This document shows positions 6,673 through 14,821 of a stretch of 41,595 nucleotides of DNA, in pieces. The DNA comes from Armatimonadota bacterium (GTDB lineage Bacteria > Armatimonadota > Chthonomonadetes > Chthonomonadales > CAJBBX01). A model generated the notes under the pieces. It saw only the letters and a program-made list of their open reading frames with translations. It searched no databases and had not been told where the DNA came from. The translations under genes and the position numbers were made by a program. Positions within the stretch are counted from its first letter, which is position 1. Each line of letters begins with the position of its first letter. The stretch covers positions 1 through 41,595 of the forward strand of contig JAPLCQ010000093.1 in the NCBI GenBank assembly GCA_026392115.1. The letters run 5' to 3'.

Positions 6673-9600
6673 ATGGGTGGGATCGCCGTATTCCTCTCGT
6701 TGATTGCCCTGTCACTGCAGACCGGGCCGACGCCTGAACCGCCTGCGCCGAAGCCCGGCCCGGCCCATGCCGCGCTCTTGGATCGGGCCAGATCCGCGTC
6801 TGATGGCCGTGCTTTGGCCGAGACGCTGCTCTCGGCAACGACCGCGGCTTCGACTGCGGAGCGTGACGGTGACTGGATCGGGGCGGCGGCATGCCACAGT
6901 GCGTGCGCTCTCATCCTGGTCAAACAGAGCCGACCTCGCGACGCCTCGGCCGCGTGGACCAGGGCGGCGCTGGCATGGGAGCGGGCCGGCGACGGCCCGT
7001 GCCGAATCAGTGCGTTGTGCGAGGCCGCTCAAGTCCTGATCGCCGAAAAGCTCGAGGGGGCGCGCCCGTTGCTGGACCAGGCGCTGGCGGCGGGCAAGGC
7101 CGAAACGGCACGACCGCTGACCGCGGCCGAGGCCCTCTTCGCCGTCGGTGTCGCGCTATCGAACGGCCGCAAACCCGACATGGCGCCCGACTTCGCTCAA
7201 GCAGGGATGGCGGTCCGCGAGCGGCTCGGGTGCGAGCCCCCGGCGATCGCTCAGGCGCTCGAATACCTCGGTGCGTTCGAGATCCGAGCGCGGCACATGC
7301 CGGACGCAGAGAGCTGCTATAGGCGAGCGCTGGAGATATACGAGCGGCGCTCGAGAGAGTCCGCCGATGTGGCTCGAGCCCTCCACGGCCTGGCCCAGGC
7401 AGTCAGTGGCTGGGGGCGTTACGACTATGCGGCGGCGAAGCAGTACTACGGTCGCGCCTATGCCATCCGTCAGAAGCTGGCCCCCGACTCCGTTCCGGTT
7501 GCGGACAGCGTTCGAGCCCTCGGAGACACGGCGTACAATCAGGGCGAGTACGCCGCGGCTGAGGTCCACTACGTCCGCGCCCTGGCCATCTACGGGAACC
7601 TGGCGCCCGGCTGCGAAACCATGGCCAGGTGCCTCTGCCACCACGCTATGGCAGCCTATCAGCAGAGCAAGATCGCGGAGGCCGAGTCACGCCATAGGCA
7701 GGCGCTCGCCCTGTTCGCCCAGCTGGACACGAGGTCCGCTGACATGGCCCTGAACCTCCAGGGGCTTGGAGACGCGGTCTTCAGTGCCGGTGACCTTACG
7801 GAGGCCTATGCCTGCTACCGAAGGGCGCTGGAAATCCGCGAGTACCTCAGTCCCGGCTCGCTTGAGGTGGCCGAATCGCTGAACCAGCTCGGAGGCATCT
7901 CCTGGGCCCGAGGTGACCTTCCTGCCGCGGCGCGCTCCTTCGAGCGTGCGATCGATATTCCCGGGCGACTGGGCTATCAGGTTGAGGAGGGCGAGTACCT
8001 GAGCCGGCTCGCTGTTGTGGTCAAGGCCCAAGGGCATCCAGGCACGGCTGAGACCTACCTGAAACGTGCGCTCATTCTGGTTGAGCGTTGGTTGCCTGGC
8101 TCGCTGAACGTCGCAGGTGTGTTGACCAGGCTGGGTGACCTGTACCTGAGCCGCGGCGCGCCCGTGGGCGCGGAGGCCTACTACAGGCGTGCTCAGGCCA
8201 TCCAACGCAATCTGGCGCCCGGCTCGCTGGAAGAGGCGCACACGCTGCATGGCCTCGGCGGCGCCGCGCAACGCATGGGGGACCTTGGCGCCGCCCGGAC
8301 CCTCTACATGGAAGCCATGGCCATCCGTATGAGACTGGCGCCGGGCTCGCTGGAGGCGGCGGAGAGCCTCCAGAGCCTTGCCGGACTCGACATGGCCCAG
8401 AAGAGATGGAGCCAGGCGGCCGCGCAGCTGGAACAGGCCGCGGCCATCGTGGAGGCCCAACGCGGGCAGATTGCCAATCCCGAGGCGCGGGCCCTGCTCA
8501 TGGAGCGCAACGCGGGCCCATTCGACGACCTCCTAGTGGCCTATGTACGGATGGGAAGGCCGGGTAAGGCGTACGAGACGCTGGAACGGCGGCAGGCGCG
8601 CAGCCTTGTTGACGCCGTGTCTGAGCGCGGACACGGTGCGACTACGGACCTTGCGCTCGGCGCGCCCCCGCAACTGGTCCAGAAGCGGCGCGGCCTCGTC
8701 CTCGAGCGCCTTGCATGCATGAAGCGGCAGAGCTCTCCGCCCGCCGCCGGGCTGAGGGCCGTGGCAGATGTCGACGCCGACCTGCGGCAGGTGGAAGACG
8801 ACATCCGCCGAGCGGCGCCCGGGTTCTCTGGCCTTCGGTACCCGAAGCCGCCGACGCTGGCGCAGGCGCAGGCGGCGCTGGATCCGGGCACGCTCCTGCT
8901 GGCGTACGCGGTTCAGGAGCGCGAGACCATCCTCTTTGCCGTCACGCGTACCGTGTGTCGCGCATACCGCGTCCGGATGGGCTCTGCACGGCTGGCGAGC
9001 CGGGTTGACGCGTTGCGAGGGGCGCTCACCACGCCCGACGCCGCCTACACCGCCGCGGCGGAGGCCGTCTTTGGCTCACTGGTGAGGCCCGCCTGGAAGG
9101 AGGCCGCCGCCGCGAGCCGACTGCTGATCAGCCCCGACGGTCCTCTGCATCTGCTGCCCTTCAGCGCGCTGGTCGCATCGCGGCGAGGGACGCGGCCCGT
9201 GCATCTGGCCGAGCTCAAGCCCATCCATACCGTGGCCTCGTTGGGGCTGTACCGCCTCGTCCGCGCCATGCGCCGGGCCCCGGCGGCGGGCAAGGTGGTG
9301 GCGCTGGCCGATCCGGCCTATGCGGCCGGGCCCGGCGTGGCATCGTCGCCGATGCAGGCGCACACCCTTGCGGCTCAGGAGGTGGGCTCGCGGGGGCTGC
9401 GGCTGAATCCGTTGCCGGCGACCCGCAAGCAAGTCGGCTCCCTGCGCGAGCTGTATGGGGACCGGGTGGTCGCCCTCGTCGGCCGCAACGCCACCATCGC
9501 CGCGCTCAAGCGCGAGTGCGTGGACGCCCGGGTGGTCCACCTCGCCTGCCACGGCCTGGCCGACAATGTAGACCCCCTCTCCTCGGCGCTGGCGCTCAGC

Positions 9601-9966
9601 CCGGGGCCGGGCGACGACGGGCTGCTCTTCGCATTCGAGGTGCTCCAGAGCGTCCGCTTGCGACGCACCGACCTGGTCATGTTGTCAGCCTGCAGCACCG
9701 GCCTGGGCAGGAATACCAGGTCCGAGGGCGTCGTCGGCCTGACACGCGCCCTGATCTACGCCGGATCGCGTACTGTCGGCACGACCCTCTGGTCGGTCGA
9801 ACTAGACAGCACCACTGCGCTGATGCAGTCGTTCTACCGTGCTTGGAACTCCGGAGCCGCCAAAGACGAGGCCCTCCGCCGGGCCCAGCTCGCCGTGATG
9901 CGGCAGGATCGATGGCGGCACCCGTACTACTGGGCAGGGCTCCAACTCGTTGGTGACTGGAAGTAG
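6673..9966 (+). CDS. TPR-CHAT caspase-like protease with exported-looking N-terminus
   Basis: A 1097-aa protein, ATG at 6673 with GGGAGG 6 bases upstream. Residues 1-17 (MGGIAVFLSLIALSLQT) are a hydrophobic signal or anchor followed by a Pro-rich linker, suggesting the protein works outside the cytoplasm. About residues 100-600 carry many 42-residue TPR repeats of the kinesin-light-chain type (A...Y.RAL.I...L.PGS...A..L..LG). The C-terminal third (about 760-1097) is a CHAT domain: HLACHG holds His960 and LSACSTG holds Cys1007, the expected peptidase-C14-like dyad, and the end WAGLQLVGDW is typical. In known CHAT proteins the TPRs sense a partner and activate cleavage. It ends 8 bp from the convergent anti-sigma gene. 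No known CHAT substrate such as a gasdermin is adjacent. Substrate unknown. Confidence 0.9.
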   Translation: MGGIAVFLSLIALSLQTGPTPEPPAPKPGPAHAALLDRARSASDGRALAETLLSATTAASTAERDGDWIGAAACHSACALILVKQSRPRDASAAWTRAALAWERAGDGPCRISALCEAAQVLIAEKLEGARPLLDQALAAGKAETARPLTAAEALFAVGVALSNGRKPDMAPDFAQAGMAVRERLGCEPPAIAQALEYLGAFEIRARHMPDAESCYRRALEIYERRSRESADVARALHGLAQAVSGWGRYDYAAAKQYYGRAYAIRQKLAPDSVPVADSVRALGDTAYNQGEYAAAEVHYVRALAIYGNLAPGCETMARCLCHHAMAAYQQSKIAEAESRHRQALALFAQLDTRSADMALNLQGLGDAVFSAGDLTEAYACYRRALEIREYLSPGSLEVAESLNQLGGISWARGDLPAAARSFERAIDIPGRLGYQVEEGEYLSRLAVVVKAQGHPGTAETYLKRALILVERWLPGSLNVAGVLTRLGDLYLSRGAPVGAEAYYRRAQAIQRNLAPGSLEEAHTLHGLGGAAQRMGDLGAARTLYMEAMAIRMRLAPGSLEAAESLQSLAGLDMAQKRWSQAAAQLEQAAAIVEAQRGQIANPEARALLMERNAGPFDDLLVAYVRMGRPGKAYETLERRQARSLVDAVSERGHGATTDLALGAPPQLVQKRRGLVLERLACMKRQSSPPAAGLRAVADVDADLRQVEDDIRRAAPGFSGLRYPKPPTLAQAQAALDPGTLLLAYAVQERETILFAVTRTVCRAYRVRMGSARLASRVDALRGALTTPDAAYTAAAEAVFGSLVRPAWKEAAAASRLLISPDGPLHLLPFSALVASRRGTRPVHLAELKPIHTVASLGLYRLVRAMRRAPAAGKVVALADPAYAAGPGVASSPMQAHTLAAQEVGSRGLRLNPLPATRKQVGSLRELYGDRVVALVGRNATIAALKRECVDARVVHLACHGLADNVDPLSSALALSPGPGDDGLLFAFEVLQSVRLRRTDLVMLSACSTGLGRNTRSEGVVGLTRALIYAGSRTVGTTLWSVELDSTTALMQSFYRAWNSGAAKDEALRRAQLAVMRQDRWRHPYYWAGLQLVGDWK

Positions 9967-9974
9967 GGGGGAGA

Positions 9975-11198
9975 TCAGGGGCGAGGGGCTCGGCGCGACC
10001 GCGCGACGGCTAGCTCGGATTCCGCCAAGCCGGCCAGCATCTTCCGAGGCAGCCGAGAGGATGGGTTGGCCCGCTTCAGCCGCTCGAGTCGCTCCCGGGC
10101 CTCGTCGAGCAGACCCGCCTCGGCGTATAGCACGGCCATGGAGAGCGTCGAGCCGGCGTTCGCGTCGAGCTTTGCCGCAGTCGGCGCGTCGAGCACGCGG
10201 AACCTGGCAGGCGGGTAGCCCTCAGCCCACGACCTACCGATGACCCTTGAGCCGGCGAAGGCCGTCACCTGCCACGAGTAGACGTGGCCCCGTACCAGTG
10301 GCGATGCGACCCGACGTCGGTCGGACGGACCCACGCTGCAGGCCGGCAACTCGGTTCCAGTGGTCTGGTCGGTCAGCTGAATCTCATGCCGCGTGGCCCC
10401 GGCCGGCCGCCGCCACTGGAGGGTCGGGGTTGCTGACGCCGTGATGCAGGCCACAGGCGCCGTCAGCCGGATCACGGGGGGCGCCGAGTGTTCGGGCCCC
10501 AGCGTCACAGGAGCCGATGAGCCAAGCTGAGCAAGGGCGCTCAGGGCGGCACTGGACGGGGTAAGGTGGCCGGTTCGGACGGCGCGCGCGACCTCGATCG
10601 GCAGGCTCTGAACGCGCACCAAGCTCCCGTCGCCCGTTGCGGCGATCTTGCCGCCGGCGTCCTCCACCAGTACGGCGCCGTCCGCCAGGCTCCGCTCGGG
10701 ACCGACGGCAGGCGCGGGGCCGCCGCGAGCCTGTGCGAGATCACGCCTCAACAGCACGGTTGCCATGTCGGCCCTGTCGGCACGAAGGCGTTCCTGCCGC
10801 CATCCAACCGCGGCCGCCAGGATCACGGCGCAACAGACCGCGAAGGTGAGCCGCGGCGGAACGCGCAGGCCCGCAAGCAGGCGGCCCGCCCGGCTCAAGA
10901 CCGATGCGCCGGGGTCGGGCGCGGCGGCGGAGGTCAGCGGTTCCATCACGACGACCTCGGCCAGAGCCGCCAGGTCGCTGCGGCATGGCTCGCAGGCGCC
11001 TGTGTGCAGGATGATCCGGCGGCGCTCGGCGGCATCGGCCTCGCCGTCCACGAACGAGGCCATCCGCTCATAGCTCAGATGGTCTGTTCCGGCCGGGTCC
11101 AAGAAGAGCGCCCGCTCGAGCGCATCCAGCCCGCCGTCTGCCGATAGGCTCAGTTCGCCGTGTTGTTGATGTTCCGTCTCAGTCGCATGCTCGGGCAC
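9975..11198 (-). CDS. Membrane-bound anti-sigma factor (zf-HC2 type) with Ig-like/TPR exterior
   Basis: A 407-aa protein, GTG start at 11198 with GGAG 6 bases upstream. Residues 40-75 form an anti-sigma zinc-finger helix with His65-x3-Cys69-x2-Cys72 (HTGACEPC). A single membrane span follows at about 117-133 (LTFAVCCAVILAAAVGW). The exterior part includes a stretch around 160-215 (LADGAVLVEDAGGKIAATGDG), an Ig/Fn3-like domain at about 240-340 (PTLQWRRPAG...YSWQVTAF), and a helical TPR-like tail. It lies 117 bp downstream of the sigma-like gene on the same strand, the usual sigma/anti-sigma order, with copy C of the 25-bp motif in the gap. The large exterior part could be the sensor. The pairing is inferred from motif and position. 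Confidence 0.8.
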   Translation of the reverse strand: MPEHATETEHQQHGELSLSADGGLDALERALFLDPAGTDHLSYERMASFVDGEADAAERRRIILHTGACEPCRSDLAALAEVVVMEPLTSAAAPDPGASVLSRAGRLLAGLRVPPRLTFAVCCAVILAAAVGWRQERLRADRADMATVLLRRDLAQARGGPAPAVGPERSLADGAVLVEDAGGKIAATGDGSLVRVQSLPIEVARAVRTGHLTPSSAALSALAQLGSSAPVTLGPEHSAPPVIRLTAPVACITASATPTLQWRRPAGATRHEIQLTDQTTGTELPACSVGPSDRRRVASPLVRGHVYSWQVTAFAGSRVIGRSWAEGYPPARFRVLDAPTAAKLDANAGSTLSMAVLYAEAGLLDEARERLERLKRANPSSRLPRKMLAGLAESELAVARSRRAPRP

Positions 11199-11254
11199 AT
11201 CGCGCTCCAGACCGGGCTCTATGGCCCGCCTCGTACTCCCTGATACTGGCTATA

Positions 11255-11279
11255 GACGGCGAAACGTGGCCGACCTAGC
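11255..11279. promoter_or_regulatory. Shared intergenic 25-bp motif, copy C
   Basis: GACGGCGA, seven bases, CCGACCTAGC: the core is identical to copies A and B, and the outer part has two substitutions. It is located between the sigma-like gene stop (11316) and the anti-sigma start (11198), 57-81 bp upstream of the latter. It may let the anti-sigma gene be expressed separately. Confidence 0.5.
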
Positions 11280-11315
11280 GTTCGGCGCAAGCAGTCCGCA
11301 AAACCTGTGACACGC

Positions 11316-12374
11316 CTATGGCCCGTCCCCCGGCCAGTACGCCGTCTCGCGGATTCTCAGGCGTCGACGGGCCGAGAGGCGCAAGGTGGCGATACGCGTC
11401 TCGGGCTCCCCGAGCAGGTCCGCGATCCGGGCGTCCGTCCACGGCAGGCTCGCCCAGACCGCGGCCAGATGATCCGACGACAGCCCCATCACCTCGGCCA
11501 GCCTCGTCTGGTTAGTCTTCCAGACCCTGGCGGCTACCGCGATCTCGGCATCCATACCCAGGAGCAGGGCGGCCGCGTGGCGGGGCGGCAACTCCTGAAT
11601 CTCCTGCCAGGCGTGGCGCAGTCTCTCCCGGACCGTGACGCGGTGATAGACGGACGGCGCAGGGTCGCGATGCTCCTCCATTGTGTCACACCCGCCATCG
11701 CCGTCGATGGAGGAGGCTACGGCGATCTGCACCTCCTGGATCCCGAGCAGTCCGTAGATCGCCCGGGTCAGCGCCTTCAGTGGCACGGGACGCCCGATGT
11801 GCTTGAGGTACCCGAGCACGATGGCGCCGTGTTCTGGTTTCTGTGCTTCGGCCAGATGGGTGAGTCCGGCGGCCGCCTCGGCGAAGACGGGCTCGCAACC
11901 AGTAAAGGACGCATGCGACGCGTCAGACGTGACGGCGTCGCGCCAGTCTGCAAGGCCGACCATGAAGTGGGGCGCCTCACCGCAACCGAGGCGCCGGTTA
12001 TGCTCCGCGACATAGCGAATCTGGCCTGCCAGCCTGTGGAACTGCGGGGCCCTCGTACGGTACGTCGCGTTAATAAAGTTCACGGCGGCCCGGGCCGCGT
12101 AGGTGGCCGGGTCCTTGACGGTCGCCGGTCCGGAGCCGCAATGGGCGCGACGGAGACGCCTGACCACGCTGCAGAGCGCGTTCAGCTCGGCATCTGCCAG
12201 GTCCTCAGCAGTCAGGCCGGGGTGCGCCCGGCCATATACCACGGTCCTGACGGCGGGTTCAACGATGTCATGTACCAGGGCATCGAGACACGCGTCATCG
12301 TGCTGGCCTGTTGGGCCCGGGCCGCCAGCATCCGTATGGTAATCCTCTGATCGGCGCGGCCCGTCGGCATCCAT
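11316..12374 (-). CDS. Sigma-70-like (ECF-type) transcription factor
   Basis: A 352-aa protein from ATG at 12374, which follows a TGGGGGT element. A longer in-frame start at 12479 would add a Cys/Arg-rich leader with no ribosome site. Residues about 28-112 resemble sigma region 2 (LVHDIVEPAV...GLTAEDLADAEL...DPATYAARAAVNFINA). Residues about 265-345 resemble region 4, with a helix-turn-helix-like ARIADLLGEPETRIATLRLSARRRLR. The middle about 130 residues are unusual: ECF factors are commonly near 200 aa, so this one is long, with an extra central domain and a duplicated HTH-like segment (RLAEVMGLSSDHLAAVWASL). It precedes the zf-HC2 anti-sigma gene. The sigma assignment is by pattern and context; a non-sigma HTH regulator remains possible. 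Confidence 0.65.
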   Translation of the reverse strand: MDADGPRRSEDYHTDAGGPGPTGQHDDACLDALVHDIVEPAVRTVVYGRAHPGLTAEDLADAELNALCSVVRRLRRAHCGSGPATVKDPATYAARAAVNFINATYRTRAPQFHRLAGQIRYVAEHNRRLGCGEAPHFMVGLADWRDAVTSDASHASFTGCEPVFAEAAAGLTHLAEAQKPEHGAIVLGYLKHIGRPVPLKALTRAIYGLLGIQEVQIAVASSIDGDGGCDTMEEHRDPAPSVYHRVTVRERLRHAWQEIQELPPRHAAALLLGMDAEIAVAARVWKTNQTRLAEVMGLSSDHLAAVWASLPWTDARIADLLGEPETRIATLRLSARRRLRIRETAYWPGDGP

Positions 12375-12589
12375 GGCAGACCCCCAGGTGTATTGACGTA
12401 CACGGCATATTCGACAGCAACTGCCCAAACACCTGCTGAAGGTAGAGCGACCGTGCGGAGTGCGGCAAAGCAATGGCACGACTGCCGAACGAGACCAGGG
12501 GTTTTATGGCATTCGGGGCTCGCCCAAGGTCGGTTTACGTGTCTATCGGGCGCCGTGACTTCGGGCGTACCATGGGGCCGCCTGCTGCG

Positions 12590-12595
12590 TATAAT
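12590..12595 (+). promoter_or_regulatory. -10 box candidate for the aldo/keto reductase gene
   Basis: A perfect TATAAT, 54 bp before the ATG at 12649. No good -35 is visible at 16-18 bp, so an activator may be needed. It is followed by a leader hairpin at 12605-12622. Confidence 0.4.
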
Positions 12596-12604
12596 GCCAT
12601 GGCC

Positions 12605-12622
12605 CGGCGCTTTGGAGCGCCG
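12605..12622 (+). other. Leader hairpin before the aldo/keto reductase
   Basis: CGGCGCT, loop TTGG, AGCGCCG: a 7-bp perfect stem with a tetraloop between the -10 box and the ribosome site. It could stabilise the 5' end or modulate translation. No known riboswitch is recognised. Confidence 0.35.
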
Positions 12623-12648
12623 CAGCCGCCATACGGGAGGAAACCAAT

Positions 12649-13602
12649 ATGCAGTATCGCCATCTGGGCGCCAGCGGCCTTCGCGTCAGCGAGGTCTGCC
12701 TCGGGTCGTGGCTCACCTACGGCAACGCCACCGACGACAGCACCGCAGAGGCCATCGTCGACAAGGCCTTCGAGCTTGGCATTAACTTCTTTGATTGCGC
12801 CAACGTCTACGCCGGCGGCGAGGCGGAGAAGGTCTGGGGACGCGTCTTCAACAAGTTCGACCGAGACGACTACGTCATCGCCACCAAGGTCTACTTCCCC
12901 ATGGGCTCCGGCCCGAACGACCGCGGCCTGAGCCGCAAGCACATCCGGGAGCAGTGCGAGCGGAGCCTGAAGCGGCTGAACCTGGACTACGTCGACCTCT
13001 ACCAGTGCCACCGCTACGACGGCGACACGCCGCTGGAGGAGACGCTGCGGGCCATGGACGACCTGGTGACCGCCGGCAAGGCGCTCTACGTCGGCTTCAG
13101 CGAGTGGCCGGCCAGCCGCATCGCCGAGGCGGTGGGGATGCAGCAGCGGCTGAACCTGGATCGCTTCGTCTCCAGCCAGCCCTACTACAACATGACGGGC
13201 CGCGGCATCGAGCGCGAGGTGATGCCCACCTGCAAGCGCGAGGGCATCGGGCAGATCGTCTTCTCGCCTCTGGCCCAGGGCGTTCTCACCGGCAAGTACC
13301 TGCCCGGACAGCCCGTGCCCGCCGACAGCCGCGCCGCCGACCCCAAGCAGAACATGTTCCTGAACCAGGGCCGCCTGGATGACGCGATGCTGGAGAAGGT
13401 GCAGCTGCTGAAGCCCATCGCCGTGCGCGAGGGCCTGAGCCTGGCGCAGCTGGCATTGGCCTGGATCCTGCGGAACGACAACGTCAGCTCCGTCATCGTT
13501 GGCGCCACCAAGCCAGATCAGCTTGTCGACAACGCCGGCGCATCGGGCAAGGTCCTGAGCCCCGAAACGCTGGCCGAGATCGACGCCCTCTTCCCGCTGT
13601 AG
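12649..13602 (+). CDS. Aldo/keto reductase (Kv-beta-like subfamily)
   Basis: A 317-aa NADPH-dependent oxidoreductase of the (beta/alpha)8 aldo/keto reductase family, cytosolic. ATG at 12649 follows GGGAGGA at 8 bases. The start MQYRHLGASGLRVSEVCLGSW is characteristic. The catalytic tetrad is intact: Asp49, Tyr54 (FFDCANVYAGG), Lys80 (ATK) and His121 (QCHRYD). The cofactor-binding end is present (SSVIVGATKPDQL). FSPLAQGVLTGKYL is typical of the potassium-channel beta-subunit and YajO-like branch. Length is normal. It stands alone, divergent from the sigma-like gene and convergent with the Rpn-like gene. Substrate cannot be told from sequence. Confidence 0.95.
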   Translation: MQYRHLGASGLRVSEVCLGSWLTYGNATDDSTAEAIVDKAFELGINFFDCANVYAGGEAEKVWGRVFNKFDRDDYVIATKVYFPMGSGPNDRGLSRKHIREQCERSLKRLNLDYVDLYQCHRYDGDTPLEETLRAMDDLVTAGKALYVGFSEWPASRIAEAVGMQQRLNLDRFVSSQPYYNMTGRGIEREVMPTCKREGIGQIVFSPLAQGVLTGKYLPGQPVPADSRAADPKQNMFLNQGRLDDAMLEKVQLLKPIAVREGLSLAQLALAWILRNDNVSSVIVGATKPDQLVDNAGASGKVLSPETLAEIDALFPL

Positions 13603-13617
13603 GCCGGTCGCCGGTTC

Positions 13618-13650
13618 CCCGCGCCGTTCGGTGGCTCCGGGCGGCGCGGG
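13618..13650. terminator. Bidirectional terminator-like hairpin between convergent genes
   Basis: CCCGCGCCG (13618-13626), 15-base loop, CGGCGCGGG (13642-13650): a perfect 9-bp stem in the 55-bp gap between the stops of the aldo/keto reductase and the Rpn-like gene. No T-run on either side. Confidence 0.45.
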
Positions 13651-13657
13651 CACTGCG

Positions 13658-14716
13658 TCAGTTGGCGTACAGGCGACGCAGGTCGGCGGGGGAGGCCGCC
13701 GTGGCGATGGCGTCCTTGACGCGGCCAAGCGTCTCCAGGCTCTCGATGCGCCCGAGCTCCTCCATGTGCCCGAGTGCAGCCGCCTGGCCGAACTTGAGCT
13801 CCAGGCCCAGCCGAAGCGCCTCCATCAGACCCTTGCGGAGGCCCAGCGCCTCACCCTTGGCTACGCCCATCGCCTCACCCTTGGCGACACCCAGCGCCTC
13901 GCCCTTGGCGACGCCCAGCGCCTCACCCTCTTGCCTTCCGAGCAGCACACCCTCCTGGCGGCCGCGCTCCATGGCCTTTTGCTCAAACCTGGTTACATAC
14001 TGCATCGCCGTGTCACCCTCTTCCTCGCGGACCTCGCTCCAGAACCGGTCGTCCAGCTCCTCGGGGAGTTCGAGGACCCAATCCATGAACGTCATCAGCG
14101 CAGACGCCTTGTCTTGTGATACCCCCAACCGGCGCATGTCGCGATAGAGCGCCTTGCGCTGGTCGAACCGCGAGCCCGGCCGCCGGCCGGTGGCCAGGGC
14201 GGCAAGGTGCGCGGCCACCGCGATGCCGAATGGGTTCCCGCCCCGCAGTAGCTCCGCCGTCCTCCCTTCCCAGTCGGTGAGCTTCACCATCGGGAAGTCG
14301 AGCCGGGCCGAGCAGTCCCAGCGCGAGTAGCCGAAGCCCTGCGGGCGCCATGCGGGCTCGGGATCGGCCAGCAGGGCGATACTCACCGGCTCGCGGTCGA
14401 AGTGGTCGAAGATGCGCAGGTGATACCGGTACATACGGCGTGCGAACAGGGCATCGCGCTGGGCCTGAATCTCGATGTGGACCAGAACCCAGGTCGCCGA
14501 ACCGTCGCGCAGGGCCACCTCGACCAGTTGGTCGACTGCCCGAGACCCAACTCGCGCGCCGCGTGTCGCCTGCCGGAACTCCTTGTCGAGGAACAACGGC
14601 GCGACAGCCCAGTCAATGTCCGCATATGCGTCCGGCACGAAGAGCTGCAGAAACTCCTCGAAGAGCGCTTCGAGGACGGTCTTCCACGGGCTGTCGAACC
14701 TGCGTCGGCCTGCCAT
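13658..14716 (-). CDS. Rpn/YhgA-like PD-(D/E)XK family protein
   Basis: A 352-aa protein. ATG at 14716 is fixed by AGGAGGT 5 bases upstream; in-frame codons farther up lack a ribosome site. The N-terminal 110 residues match the nuclease-fold 'transposase/recombination-promoting nuclease' family: SRAVDQLVEVAL with Asp62, then WVLVHIEIQAQRD with Glu82 and Gln84 (the E-x-Q/K active-site pattern), then FARRMYRYHLRIFDHF. A helical middle part is followed by a low-complexity GVAKGEAx array (259-290) and a C-terminal helical tail. Such proteins are often numerous in Chloroflexi, Cyanobacteria and related genomes. Whether this copy cuts DNA is not shown. It lies convergent with the reductase and divergent from the exporter operon. 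Confidence 0.75.
   Translation of the reverse strand: MAGRRRFDSPWKTVLEALFEEFLQLFVPDAYADIDWAVAPLFLDKEFRQATRGARVGSRAVDQLVEVALRDGSATWVLVHIEIQAQRDALFARRMYRYHLRIFDHFDREPVSIALLADPEPAWRPQGFGYSRWDCSARLDFPMVKLTDWEGRTAELLRGGNPFGIAVAAHLAALATGRRPGSRFDQRKALYRDMRRLGVSQDKASALMTFMDWVLELPEELDDRFWSEVREEEGDTAMQYVTRFEQKAMERGRQEGVLLGRQEGEALGVAKGEALGVAKGEAMGVAKGEALGLRKGLMEALRLGLELKFGQAAALGHMEELGRIESLETLGRVKDAIATAASPADLRRLYAN
13847..13942 (-). repeat. 24-bp in-frame tandem repeat (GVAKGEAx)
   Basis: Units at 13847, 13871, 13895 and a decayed fourth at 13919, each starting CGCCTC on the plus strand and encoding eight residues GVAKGEA(L/M). The length can change by whole units without breaking the frame. It is not a CRISPR: there are no spacers. 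Confidence 0.85.
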
Positions 14717-14821
14717 CGGCGACCTCCTGGGTCGGGCCGCGCCATGGCCGGGCGGCCCATGCGAACAATGTAGCATAGGCGCGGCGATGCGGCGATCACA
14801 GGCGTCTGCCACAATGACCGA

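Noticed and set aside
13847-13942. CRISPR array
   Set aside because: The 24-bp units are contiguous, in-frame and without spacers; they encode a peptide repeat.
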